Assembly (NCBI GenBank): GCA_025457845.1
Contig: JALOTO010000032.1
Coordinates: 1-15,008 of the forward strand
Direction: 5' to 3'
Length of the DNA: 15,008 bases
From: Thermoplasmata archaeon
GTDB lineage: Archaea > Thermoplasmatota > Thermoplasmata > UBA10834
Positions 1 to 7,299 of the stretch are shown piece by piece. A model generated the notes under the pieces. The model was not told the origin of the DNA. It searched no databases and was given only the letters and a program-made list of their open reading frames with translations. How positions within the stretch are numbered: the first letter of the stretch is position 1; each line of letters opens with the position of its first letter. The position numbers and the translations under genes are program-made.

Positions 1-30
1 GGCGCAGACGGACAGCAGGAGGGCGGCTGA
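1..30 (+). CDS. rpsE: 3' end of the gene upstream of uL30, probably ribosomal protein uS5 (partial)
   Basis: Frame 1 reads GADGQQEGG and then TGA at 28-30, one base before the uL30 start. Archaeal spc operons place uS5 (S5p) directly before uL30, and a short Gly/Gln/Glu-rich tail is compatible with the end of S5. The identity comes from gene order, because nine residues cannot identify a family. The reading frame of uL30 is also open to the window edge, but its Met at 32 has its own Shine-Dalgarno sequence and the conserved L30 N-terminus begins there. Confidence 0.5.
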   Translation, partial: GADGQQEGG

Positions 31-31
31 G

Positions 32-520
32 ATGGTCACCTACGCTGTCATAAGGATACGCGGCCACGCCAAGATCCGCAGGACCACCGTCGACACGATG
101 AAGATAATGAGGCTCACGAGGCCGAACCACTGCGTGCTGGTCCAGGACGGCAAGACCGCGAAGGGCATGCTCCAGAACGTCAAGGACTACGTGACCTGGG
201 GCGAGGTCTCGCACGAGACCATCGCGCGCCTGCTCCACCAGAGGGGCGAGGTCGTCGGCGGGGCGAGGCTCACCGACGCCTACGTCAAGGAGAACTCCAA
301 GTACGCGTCCATCCTCTCGCTCGCCAAGGCGATCGAGAAGGGAGAGGCGGACATGGGGGACGTGAAGGGGCTGAAGCAGCTCGTCAGGCTCCCGCCGCCG
401 AGGCAGGGGTACGAGGGCGTCAAGAGGGCGTGGAACGACGGCGGGGCGCAGGGCTACCGCGGCGCGGAGATCGAGAAGCTCATAGACAGGATGCTCGCGA
501 AGCCGAAGGAGGCGAAGTAG
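32..520 (+). CDS. rpl30p: Large ribosomal subunit protein uL30 (archaeal L30p)
   Basis: This 162-residue protein is a structural component of the 50S subunit. The N-terminus MVTYAVIRIRGHAKIRR, followed by DTMKIMRLTRPNHCVLV at about residues 21-37, is the classic L30 beta-alpha-beta core with its rRNA-binding basic patch. The archaeal C-terminal extension, including RLPPPRQGYEGVKRAW at about 117-132, is present, and the length is normal for the long archaeal/eukaryotic form (L7 in eukaryotes). An AGGAGGG ribosome-binding site at 17-23 lies 8 bases before the ATG. The stop codon (518-520) abuts the ATG of uL15, so the two are almost certainly co-transcribed and probably translationally coupled. 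Confidence 0.96.
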   Translation: MVTYAVIRIRGHAKIRRTTVDTMKIMRLTRPNHCVLVQDGKTAKGMLQNVKDYVTWGEVSHETIARLLHQRGEVVGGARLTDAYVKENSKYASILSLAKAIEKGEADMGDVKGLKQLVRLPPPRQGYEGVKRAWNDGGAQGYRGAEIEKLIDRMLAKPKEAK

Positions 521-946
521 ATGGTCAGCAAGACCAGCAAGTTCAGGGGCAGCAGGACCCACGGCCGCGGGAAGAAGGCCGGGAGGGGCGCTGGCCTCAG
601 GGGAGGGCGCGGGAACGCGGGCCTCCACAAGCACAAGTGGATACACACGGTTAAGTACCTTCCTGACCATTTCGGCCACCACGGCTTCAAGAGGCCGCAG
701 TCGGTCGTGCGCCAGAAGGTCACGATGAACCTCTCCGAGGTCGAGGAGTCGCTCCAGGCGCTCTCGAAGGAGGGGGCCGCGACCCAGAAGGATGGGAAGT
801 GGACGGTCGACCTTACGATGGTCGGCGTCGACAAGCTTCTGGGCTCGGGAAGGATCGGCACGCCCGTGACGGTCAAGGTGGCCGAGGCATCGGCAAAGGC
901 CAAGGAAAGGCTACAGAAGGCCGGCGGGAAACTAGTGACGGAATGA
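521..946 (+). CDS. rpl15p: Large ribosomal subunit protein uL15 (archaeal L15p)
   Basis: This 141-residue 50S protein has the Gly/Arg/Lys-rich N-terminal tail typical of uL15 (SRTHGRGKKAGRGAGLRGG, about 11-29), which threads into 23S rRNA. A globular C-terminal half follows, with VDLTMVGVDKLLGSGRIG at about 95-112. The ATG follows the uL30 stop without a gap and is served by GGAGG at 508-512, 8 bases upstream, inside the uL30 3' end. A 68-base spacer separates its stop from secY, the widest gap in this operon. CATAAACC at 967-974 in that spacer could be an internal promoter for secY, but that is weak. Confidence 0.96.
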   Translation: MVSKTSKFRGSRTHGRGKKAGRGAGLRGGRGNAGLHKHKWIHTVKYLPDHFGHHGFKRPQSVVRQKVTMNLSEVEESLQALSKEGAATQKDGKWTVDLTMVGVDKLLGSGRIGTPVTVKVAEASAKAKERLQKAGGKLVTE

Positions 947-1014
947 CCAAAGGAAGAGCAAACGCCATAAACCCCAACCGTAGGACCTAGCACAGGGACA
1001 AGGAAGGTTGCTTG

Positions 1015-2577
1015 ATGGCCGAGGGCGAGGAAAAGAAGAGCATGCTCTACAAGCTGAAGCCTATCACCGACAGGCTTCCAGCCGTCACCAGGCCAGAGGG
1101 GCATGTGCACTTCAGGACCAAGATGATGTGGGTCATCCTCATACTGGTGCTCTACTTCGCGATGACCAACATAGTCATCTACGGGCTTGACCAGGAGGAA
1201 GGGGTCGACCTGTTCGCGCAGTACAGGGCGATCCTCGCGGGCGCGCAGTTCTCGCTGATGCACCTGGGCATAGGTCCGATCGTCACCGGCTCCATCATCA
1301 TGCAGCTGTTCACCGGTGCCAAGATCATCAAGCTCAACCTCAAGGACGACGCGGACAAGGCTGTCTACCAGGGCACGCAGAAGTTCCTCGTCCTCATCAT
1401 GATACTCGTGGAGGCCGTGCCCCAGGTGTACGGCTTCATGGAGCCGTCCTCGAAGTTCACGGAGATGGCCGGCGGGCTGATGCCGGGCAACGGCGAGGGA
1501 CTCGCCCGTTCGCTCATAGTCCTGCAGCTGTTCGTGGGCTCGTATCTGGTGTTCCTCATGGACGAGGTCGTCTCCAAGTGGGGGATAGGGAGCGGCATAT
1601 CGCTCTTCATCGCTGCCGGTGTGGCGCAGCAGATATTCACCGGGTCGCTCAACTGGCATCCGGTCGATGCAGCCACCGACCCGACCCCGGCGGGGACCAT
1701 ACCCAAGACGATCTACCTGTTCCACCACCTCTCCGCGTCCGAGCTCTCGGGCGGAGGGTACGAGACCATATTCCTGCGGCAGCCCAACCCGATGGTCGCG
1801 CTCATAGGCACGATAGCGATCTTCCTGTTCGTCTGCTACACCGAGTCGAGCAGGATAGAGCTGCCGCTGGCCCACGGAGGGGCCAGGGGCGCGAGGGGCA
1901 GGTACCCGATCAAGCTCATCTACGCGTCCAACATCCCGGTCATACTGATGGCGGCGCTGCTGGCCAACGTGAGCATGTTCTCCATGCTCTTCTGGTCGCA
2001 CCCGACCTTCCAGAACGTCCCCCTGCTGGGGGAGAGCTGGATGCTGGGGTACTACGAGCCCGGGGCCACTCGGCCCTCGGGAGGGCTCGCGTACTACCTG
2101 TCGACCATCAGCGGGCTGGGCGATTGGCTGCTGCCCATGCTGAGCGACGACTACCTCTCTGCCACGGGGCTCGACAAATCCAGGCTCCAGATAGGCATCC
2201 ACGTGATAGCCTACGTGGGAGTGATGATATTCGGGTCCATCCTGTTCGCCAAGTTCTGGATAGAGACCACGAACATGGGTCCCGAGGCGGTCGCGTCCCA
2301 GATCGAGTCGAGCGGCATGCAGATACCCGGGTTCAGGAGGGACCCGAGGGTCCTGAAGCGCGTGCTCGAGAGGTACATCCCTGTGGTCACGGTGATATCC
2401 GGTGCCACTGTGGGAGCCCTCGCGGCGATAGCGGACCTGATAGGGACGGTCGGCAACTGTTCCGGTACAGGCGTGCTGCTGTCCGTGGGCATCATGATCC
2501 AGCTCTACGACGCGATAGGCCGTGAGCAGATGATGGAGATGCACCCCGTGCTCAGGGGCTTCTTCGGAGGCGAGTGA
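1015..2577 (+). CDS. secY: Protein translocase subunit SecY (Sec61 alpha)
   Basis: This is the channel-forming subunit of the SecYEG/beta translocon in the cytoplasmic membrane, 520 residues with about ten hydrophobic segments. The N-terminus LYKLKPITDRLPAVTRPEGH is the archaeal/eukaryotic SecY amphipathic start. The cytosolic loop ESSRIELPLAHGGARGARG followed by KLIYASNIPVIL, a ribosome-binding loop between helices 6 and 7, is highly characteristic, as is KWGIGSGISLFIAAG. The preceding codon, TTG at 1012, is also in frame. ATG at 1015 is preferred because GGAAGG at 1002-1007 then has a 7-base spacing. The stop overlaps the next start (TGATG), so translation is probably coupled to the EMC3-like insertase. 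Placement behind uL15 is the standard archaeal arrangement. Confidence 0.96.
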   Translation: MAEGEEKKSMLYKLKPITDRLPAVTRPEGHVHFRTKMMWVILILVLYFAMTNIVIYGLDQEEGVDLFAQYRAILAGAQFSLMHLGIGPIVTGSIIMQLFTGAKIIKLNLKDDADKAVYQGTQKFLVLIMILVEAVPQVYGFMEPSSKFTEMAGGLMPGNGEGLARSLIVLQLFVGSYLVFLMDEVVSKWGIGSGISLFIAAGVAQQIFTGSLNWHPVDAATDPTPAGTIPKTIYLFHHLSASELSGGGYETIFLRQPNPMVALIGTIAIFLFVCYTESSRIELPLAHGGARGARGRYPIKLIYASNIPVILMAALLANVSMFSMLFWSHPTFQNVPLLGESWMLGYYEPGATRPSGGLAYYLSTISGLGDWLLPMLSDDYLSATGLDKSRLQIGIHVIAYVGVMIFGSILFAKFWIETTNMGPEAVASQIESSGMQIPGFRRDPRVLKRVLERYIPVVTVISGATVGALAAIADLIGTVGNCSGTGVLLSVGIMIQLYDAIGREQMMEMHPVLRGFFGGE

Positions 2578-3281
2578 TGGCACCTGCCGGGGCGGCGGCG
2601 GGCCCAGGCGGCGCTGCGGCGCCCAAGCCCGACTTCGCGAACCAGCTCATCATGCTGTTCGCGTTCATGCTCGCCCTCTTCGTGCTCTTCGACAACGACC
2701 TCAGGCAGGGCCTCGGCAAGATCGTCGGCGTCCCGCTCACCCCCCTGGTGGGCTTCGGAGGCGACCTCCCGATAATCACCCTGGTGCTCACGGGTCTCAT
2801 CATGACCATATTCAACGTGACCGTCAGGCACTTCTTCGTCGACTGGATACAGGCGGCGAGGTCGCAGCGCATCCAGTCCGCCTTCAACAAGGAGCTGCGC
2901 GAGGCGCGCACTGGGAACAACACCTACAAGCTGAAGAAGCTCACCGAGCTCCAGCCGCAGATGATGTCCCAGTCGCTCAAGGCGTCCCAGACTCAGATGA
3001 AGCTGATGCCCGTCACCATGATAGTCGTCATCCCGATCTTCGCGTGGCTCGCCAACTTCGTCTACCTGGACCTCAGCTCGACCACCTTCTCGGTGCCGTG
3101 GGAGTTCAACGCGAGCATGGAGAACTCGAACGTCCTGCCCAACTGGGTCCTGCTCTACTCCCTGGTGACCCTGCCGTTCGGCCAGGTCCTCCAGCGTGTC
3201 CTCAAGACCATAAGCTTCAGGAAGAAGCTCAAGGAGCTTGAGTCCAAGGGACCCGCCGCTGCGGAAGGCGGAGACGCATGA
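2577..3281 (+). CDS. EMC3/TMCO1-family (DUF106) membrane insertase of the Oxa1/YidC superfamily
   Basis: This 234-residue integral membrane protein has a Gly/Ala/Pro-rich leader of about 20 residues and a first helix (QLIMLFAFMLALFVLF). A second helix (about 62-86) runs into a charged cytosolic coiled coil (about 90-140), followed by two more helices, PVTMIVVIPIFAWLANFVYL and NWVLLYSLVTLPFGQVL. This is the order expected of DUF106 proteins, the archaeal relatives of EMC3, TMCO1, Get1 and YidC that insert membrane proteins. Its position directly after secY, sharing the TGATG junction, supports co-translational work with the translocon. GTG at 2574 is in frame, but ATG at 2577 fits the GGAGG at 2566-2570 better. 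The last bases overlap the cmk start (ATGA). Confidence 0.9.
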   Translation: MAPAGAAAGPGGAAAPKPDFANQLIMLFAFMLALFVLFDNDLRQGLGKIVGVPLTPLVGFGGDLPIITLVLTGLIMTIFNVTVRHFFVDWIQAARSQRIQSAFNKELREARTGNNTYKLKKLTELQPQMMSQSLKASQTQMKLMPVTMIVVIPIFAWLANFVYLDLSSTTFSVPWEFNASMENSNVLPNWVLLYSLVTLPFGQVLQRVLKTISFRKKLKELESKGPAAAEGGDA

Positions 3282-3832
3282 GGATCGCGATAGCCGGCCC
3301 TCCCGGCAGCGGCAAGTCGACGGTCTGCAACCTCGTGGCCAAGAAGATGGGCTACGAGCTCGTCCTCGTCGGGCAGGTCTTCAGGCAGATCGCGGCGGAG
3401 AGGAGGATCGACCTCGAGGTCTTCAACCGCATGGCCCAGGAGGACGAGACCATCGACCGGGAGCTCGACGGACGCATGGTCGCCCTTGCGAAGTCCAAGG
3501 AGGACATAGTCATCGAGGGAAGGCTACCCGGCATACTCCTCAAGATCCAGAAGGTCCCGTGCCTCGCCGTCTTCATACACGCCGACGAGAAGGCCAGGGC
3601 CGAGCGCATCGCCCAGAGGGAGCAGAAGCCTGTCGAGCAGGTCCTCAGGGAGAACATATCCAGGGAGAACTCCGAGCGCAAGAGGTACAAGGCGTACTAC
3701 GGGGTCGACGCGCGCGACAGGAGCTACTACGACGTGTGGGTCGACAGCACGAGCATATCGGCGGAGGAGGTCTCCGACATCATAGTCCAGGAGGCGAGGG
3801 CGCGGGATGCCGAAGCAGCTCGTCAAGGCTAA
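3278..3832 (+). CDS. cmk: Cytidylate kinase (archaeal, P-loop)
   Basis: This 184-residue enzyme phosphorylates CMP/dCMP with ATP in pyrimidine nucleotide recycling. The N-terminal Walker A loop GPPGSGKST (residues 7-15) is intact. The archaeal Cmk core follows, with GQVFRQIAAERRIDLEVFNR in the NMP-binding region, IVIEGRLPGIL at about 78-88, an Arg-rich lid (about 108-138) and RYKAYYGVD. Length and motifs fit the short archaeal form rather than adenylate kinase. The ATG overlaps the upstream TGA (ATGA) with a GGAG ribosome-binding site at 3270-3273. The 3' end overlaps cbf5 by 26 bases, an arrangement common in archaeal spc operons. Confidence 0.94.
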   Translation: MRIAIAGPPGSGKSTVCNLVAKKMGYELVLVGQVFRQIAAERRIDLEVFNRMAQEDETIDRELDGRMVALAKSKEDIVIEGRLPGILLKIQKVPCLAVFIHADEKARAERIAQREQKPVEQVLRENISRENSERKRYKAYYGVDARDRSYYDVWVDSTSISAEEVSDIIVQEARARDAEAARQG

Positions 3833-4799
3833 GGGCTCGGTCGGCTCCGGCCGCGGCAGGACCCCCGCGGAGCGCACGGTCGAGGAGCTCATACACGACG
3901 GCGTGGTCGTCGTCGACAAGCCGTCAGGGCCCACCTCGCACCAGGTCACGAGCTGGGTCCGCGAGATCTTCGGGGTCGAGAAGGCGTCCCACGGGGGCAC
4001 GCTGGACCCGAGGGTCACGGGCGTGCTGCCGGTCGGGCTCGGGAGCGCCGTCCGCGCGATGGACGCGCTCCACTACGGGACCAAGGCGTACGTCGGGGTC
4101 ATGAGGCTGCACGGCAACGTCGACCGCAGGAAGGTCGAGGCTGTCTTCTCCGAGTTCACCGACGAGATCTTCCAGACGCCGCCCATGAGGTCCGCCGTCA
4201 AGCGGGAGCTCAGGTCGCGCAGGATACACTCGCTCAGGCTCCTCGAGATGGAAGGGAGGGACGTCCTGTTCGACGTCTCGTGCGACGCTGGCACCTACAT
4301 CAGGAGCCTCGCGGTCGACGCCGGCGACGCCCTCGCGGTGGGGGCGCACCTGCAGGACCTGAGGAGGACCAGGGCGGGCGAGCTCACGGAGGAGCACCTG
4401 GTCACGCTGCACGACCTCAAGGACGCGGTCGAGATGCACAAGAAGGGCGACAGCTCGCAGCTGGCGAGGATGCTCCGCCCGAAGGAGGTCCTCCTCGCGC
4501 AGGTCCCCAAGGTCGAGGTCAAGGACTCCGCCGTCGAGGCGGTCTGCCACGGGGCGAGCCTCGCGCTGCCCGGGCTGGTCTCGGTCGACGAGGGGGTCCG
4601 GAAGGACGACCTCGTCGCGGTCATGACCCTGAGCGGAGAGGGGGTCGGCCTCGGCACGGCGCTCATGGACGCCGAGGAGATGCTCGCGAGGTCCGAGGGG
4701 CTCGCGGTCGATGTCTCGAGGGTGCTGATGGAGCGCGGGACCTACCAGAAGGTCTGGAAGTCGTCGAAGGCCACGTCCAGGGACCCTCGGATGACCTGA
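3807..4799 (+). CDS. truB: tRNA/rRNA pseudouridine synthase Cbf5 (archaeal TruB/dyskerin)
   Basis: This 330-residue protein is the catalytic subunit of archaeal H/ACA ribonucleoproteins, which convert guide-selected uridines in rRNA to pseudouridine; it can also make tRNA psi55. The N-terminal TPAERTVEELIHDGVVVVDK (19-38) and GPTSHQVTSWV are Cbf5-specific. The catalytic loop SHGGTLDPRVTGVLPVGLG carries the nucleophile Asp67. DAGTYIRSLAVDAGD and LQDLRRTRAGEL are the conserved central motifs. The C-terminal part (about 245-320) looks like the PUA domain that binds the ACA end of the guide RNA. The start lies inside the cmk coding region, with GAGGG at 3796-3800. This gene closes the operon. Confidence 0.96.
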   Translation: MPKQLVKAKGSVGSGRGRTPAERTVEELIHDGVVVVDKPSGPTSHQVTSWVREIFGVEKASHGGTLDPRVTGVLPVGLGSAVRAMDALHYGTKAYVGVMRLHGNVDRRKVEAVFSEFTDEIFQTPPMRSAVKRELRSRRIHSLRLLEMEGRDVLFDVSCDAGTYIRSLAVDAGDALAVGAHLQDLRRTRAGELTEEHLVTLHDLKDAVEMHKKGDSSQLARMLRPKEVLLAQVPKVEVKDSAVEAVCHGASLALPGLVSVDEGVRKDDLVAVMTLSGEGVGLGTALMDAEEMLARSEGLAVDVSRVLMERGTYQKVWKSSKATSRDPRMT

Positions 4800-5026
4800 T
4801 GGTCGTTTCTCCGAACGAAGAACGATGGCAGCACGTTGCGCAACGGATATGAGAGGCTGGGCGCATATTGTCCTGTGAGACTCGATGAGAATGCCTGAGA
4901 ATGGTGGAGTACTTTCTCTCCACGAGGACCTCCATGTGCACGGACTTCGAACACGGAACAGACGCTTCGAAGCTGCCAGGAGGACATCGGACCGCCTAGC
5001 GCTCCAGGCATCCCCTGGAGGATGAC
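4800..5026 (+). promoter_or_regulatory. Intergenic region and putative structured leader of the MFS gene
   Basis: This 227-base gap contains no convincing gene. Inverted repeats seen directly are: GTGGAG/CTCCAC at 4904-4909 and 4918-4923; CTTCGAA/TTCGAAG at 4945-4951 and 4966-4972; and CTCCAGG/CCTGGAG at 5002-5008 and 5014-5020 with a 5-base loop. The third stem includes most of the GGAGG Shine-Dalgarno (5017-5021) of the MFS gene. CCTCCA at 4929-4934 can alternatively pair with TGGAGG at 5016-5021. AT-rich candidates for a box A are near 4846-4851 and 4863-4868. No strong T-run marks the end of the ribosomal operon. Regulation is inferred from the repeats alone. Confidence 0.45.
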
Positions 5027-6274
5027 ATGTACCAGGGCATGTTCAAGCACTACGTCCTCGAACTCGCGCATCGCCACGGCCGCCTGGTAGCCATCCAGAT
5101 ACTCGTCGCCATGGCGAACACCCTGGCCAACTCGTTCGCGCTGATCTACCTGGTCCACGAAGGGGCGTCATACGTCGACTGCGCGGTCTTCGTCCTCATC
5201 ACGGTCGCCACATCCACCGCCCTCGTCGCGTTCGCGTCCAGGACGATAGTGAAGAGGTTCTCGTCATCGATGGTCACCTCGCTGGTGGTCCTGTCAGGCT
5301 ACTACATCCTGTTGATGTTCCTCGATGACTGGATGCTCATAGTGATCCCTCCCGTCCTTTTCGGCATCTACATCGTCACCTTCTGGATCCCGTACAACGC
5401 CGTCATCATGCACATAACGTCGAGGGCGAAGAGGGGGGCGGCTGTGGGATCGTACTTCATGATCTTCCCACTGGTGGGCGTCGCGATGCCCGCGGCCGGA
5501 GGTCTGGCGATCCTCCTCATGGGATACCAGGGCCTCTTCGCGATAGCCGCCGTGCTGGCTGCCACGGACCTCTTCTACATACTCGGGTTCAGGGTTTTCA
5601 GGGACATACGCAGCAGGATAATCATACCGGAACTCCTCCAGTCCCTCAAGCTCAACCTGGTCGGGAATCCACACATCGACCTCGACTTGAAGGCCATCGA
5701 CCGTCGGCTGACGGCTGCGCTGTTCGCGGAGGGGATCCAGGACGGAGTGTTCTGGATAGCCGTCCCTCTCGTCACGCTGGAATACGCCAAGGACGAGGTG
5801 AGCGTGGGAGGATACCTCAGCCTGTTCATCCTTTGGGGGTCGATCATGACGATCGCGCTGGGATTCCTATCCGACCGGATGAAGGACCGGTCCAGGATAG
5901 TCAGGGTCGGTGCGATCTTCGGGGCGATCGCGGTCTTCTCGGCGGCCATGGGGACCAGCGCGGCGCACTACGCGTCTTCCATGAGCGTCTCATACTTCTT
6001 CATCGCGATGATCCCGTCGTTCCTATTCGCGATGCTCCTGGACAGGATGGAGAGGTTCAAGAAGAAGGGAGTGCTCGTGCGGGAGTTCCTCCTGGACGGC
6101 GGGAGGGTCGTCGGTGCCTCGGCCGTGCTCATGTTCCTGCTCCTCGGGATCAGGATCGACGAGGTCATGATAGTCGCATCCTTCGCGTTGCTCGTCATCG
6201 CGCTTGTGAGCAAACGCACCGTGACGCGAGGAAACGGCCGTCGGCCCGTCGACTTGGCGCTGGCCCACAAGTGA
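5027..6274 (+). CDS. Major facilitator superfamily transporter, substrate unknown
   Basis: This 415-residue polytopic membrane protein has about twelve hydrophobic segments in two six-helix halves, divided by a charged cytosolic stretch at about 187-228. The sequence ALGFLSDRMKDRSR (about 277-290) matches the MFS loop motif between helices 8 and 9. The equivalent N-half loop ASRTIVKRFSSS is degenerate. Substrate-defining motifs were not recognised, and drug, sugar or metabolite export are all possible. The ATG has GGAGG 5 bases upstream, inside a hairpin. The gene stands alone behind the ribosomal operon and its stop lies only 15 bases from the stop of the convergent nuclease gene. Confidence 0.82.
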   Translation: MYQGMFKHYVLELAHRHGRLVAIQILVAMANTLANSFALIYLVHEGASYVDCAVFVLITVATSTALVAFASRTIVKRFSSSMVTSLVVLSGYYILLMFLDDWMLIVIPPVLFGIYIVTFWIPYNAVIMHITSRAKRGAAVGSYFMIFPLVGVAMPAAGGLAILLMGYQGLFAIAAVLAATDLFYILGFRVFRDIRSRIIIPELLQSLKLNLVGNPHIDLDLKAIDRRLTAALFAEGIQDGVFWIAVPLVTLEYAKDEVSVGGYLSLFILWGSIMTIALGFLSDRMKDRSRIVRVGAIFGAIAVFSAAMGTSAAHYASSMSVSYFFIAMIPSFLFAMLLDRMERFKKKGVLVREFLLDGGRVVGASAVLMFLLLGIRIDEVMIVASFALLVIALVSKRTVTRGNGRRPVDLALAHK

Positions 6275-6289
6275 GCAGCCGCTGCGACT

Positions 6290-7252
6290 TCAGCAGAACT
6301 GGTCGATCGTTCCCTGCCTCTTCGAAAGAGGCTGCGCGTCGATGCCCAGCTCCTTCTTGATGTGTGACGCGAGCTCCTGGGTCGACCCGTGCGTCGTGTA
6401 GACCATCTCCGGTCCGCAGGCCTTCGCGAAGGCCAACAGCTCGTCGAAGCCGCAGTGGTCCGAGACAGGGAACGCGTTGAACACCCCGCTGAGCGGGGAC
6501 GAGCCGCCTCTCAGCGCCCAGCCTGTGAACTGCGCCATCCTCGCCCCCTGCTCGAGCATTGGCTTGACCCGCGCCCTGTCCGCGCTGAGGCCCGGGGTGA
6601 TGTACACGAACGGGTCGTGCCTCGGTCCCGTGTACTCGTCGACTGTAAGGTCGTACCCGTGCCTGTTGAGCAGCCGGTTGTTCTCCGCGACGGTGGGATG
6701 CAGCAACACGGGGAGGTCCCGGAACGCAGCGGCGAGCTCCTGCGACTTTCCCAGAGGGTACGCGGAGAGCACGGCGGACCTGCCGTGGTCCAGCAGGTCC
6801 TCGAGCCAGTCCCTCGCGGCGGACATGATCTCGTCCCTGTCCGGGAAGACATAGAGAGGGTCCCCGTAGGTCGCCTCCGTGATCAGTATGTCGCACTTGA
6901 CGGGTCTCGCGCCATTCACGTTCCCCCTGTCCCTCGTGCAGAAATCGCCCGTGTAGAGGACCCGCTTCTCGCCCTCGACCAGGAACATCGTCGACCCGGG
7001 GATGTGCCCCGCGTCCAGCATCGTGACCTGCTTGTCCGTGTAGGTCTGGACCGCCTTGCCCTTCCTCAGGCCTACGAAGTCCCTCGTGATGTCCGAGCAG
7101 ATCGCGTGGGGATGCCTGAGGCCCGACGGCAGGTGGTCCGAGTGTGCGTGGGACACCATGCAGACCTCGTCCTTGACGAGCCTGCCAGGGTCGAACCTGA
7201 ACCTCCGGCCGTCCATCTCGACCAAAATGCCGTTCCCATGGCGCACGAGCAT
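6290..7252 (-). CDS. MBL-fold/beta-CASP nuclease, short form (COG1236-like), with C-terminal PIP-like peptide
   Basis: This 320-residue metal-dependent nuclease has a complete di-zinc site: HAHSDH (35-40), His83 in AGHIPGS and Asp103 in YTGDF. Beta-CASP motifs follow: TEATYG (125-130), SDHCGFDEL with His266, and TTHG with His288. It lacks the KH domains of archaeal CPSF-like RNases and is much shorter. The internal ILITEATYGDPLYVFP and SAYPLGKSQEL stretches recall ligase-associated or Snm1/Artemis-type DNA nucleases. The protein ends in QGTIDQFC (313-320), which resembles a PCNA-interacting peptide, so a DNA role seems more likely than mRNA 3' processing. GAGAGGGA at 7261-7268 is a good ribosome-binding site for the ATG at 7252. 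Confidence 0.87.
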   Translation of the reverse strand: MLVRHGNGILVEMDGRRFRFDPGRLVKDEVCMVSHAHSDHLPSGLRHPHAICSDITRDFVGLRKGKAVQTYTDKQVTMLDAGHIPGSTMFLVEGEKRVLYTGDFCTRDRGNVNGARPVKCDILITEATYGDPLYVFPDRDEIMSAARDWLEDLLDHGRSAVLSAYPLGKSQELAAAFRDLPVLLHPTVAENNRLLNRHGYDLTVDEYTGPRHDPFVYITPGLSADRARVKPMLEQGARMAQFTGWALRGGSSPLSGVFNAFPVSDHCGFDELLAFAKACGPEMVYTTHGSTQELASHIKKELGIDAQPLSKRQGTIDQFC

Positions 7253-7289
7253 CCGACTGGTCCCTCTCGCCGGACAGAGCGCGGCCGGG

Positions 7290-7299
7290 GCTTAACTAT
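7290..7299 (-). promoter_or_regulatory. Candidate box A (TATA) for the MBL nuclease gene
   Basis: On the minus strand, TAGTTAAG (7298 down to 7291) overlaps the stop codon of the upstream coiled-coil gene. A start about 25 bases downstream would give a leader of roughly 14 bases before the ATG at 7252, which is normal for archaea. The only 43-base spacing between the two genes also allows read-through, so this promoter is tentative. Confidence 0.3.

Noticed and set aside
1012..1014. TTG as start codon of secY
   Set aside because: ATG follows directly and has better spacing from the GGAAGG ribosome-binding site.
2574..2576. GTG as start codon of the EMC3-like gene
   Set aside because: The ATG at 2577 has better Shine-Dalgarno spacing and makes the common TGATG stop/start overlap.
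454..2583. 709-codon open frame on the minus strand opposite uL15 and secY
   Set aside because: It is the antisense shadow of clearly conserved genes in GC-rich DNA; the translation is rich in His, Arg and Pro with no recognisable domain.
4880..4905. C/D box guide RNA from GATGA and CTGA elements
   Set aside because: The boxes are too close together for a guide segment and the C box is imperfect, with no second box pair.
4940..4980. tRNA gene suggested by TTCGAAC and TTCGAAG, which resemble T-loops
   Set aside because: The flanking bases do not form a T-stem and no matching acceptor or anticodon arm is found.
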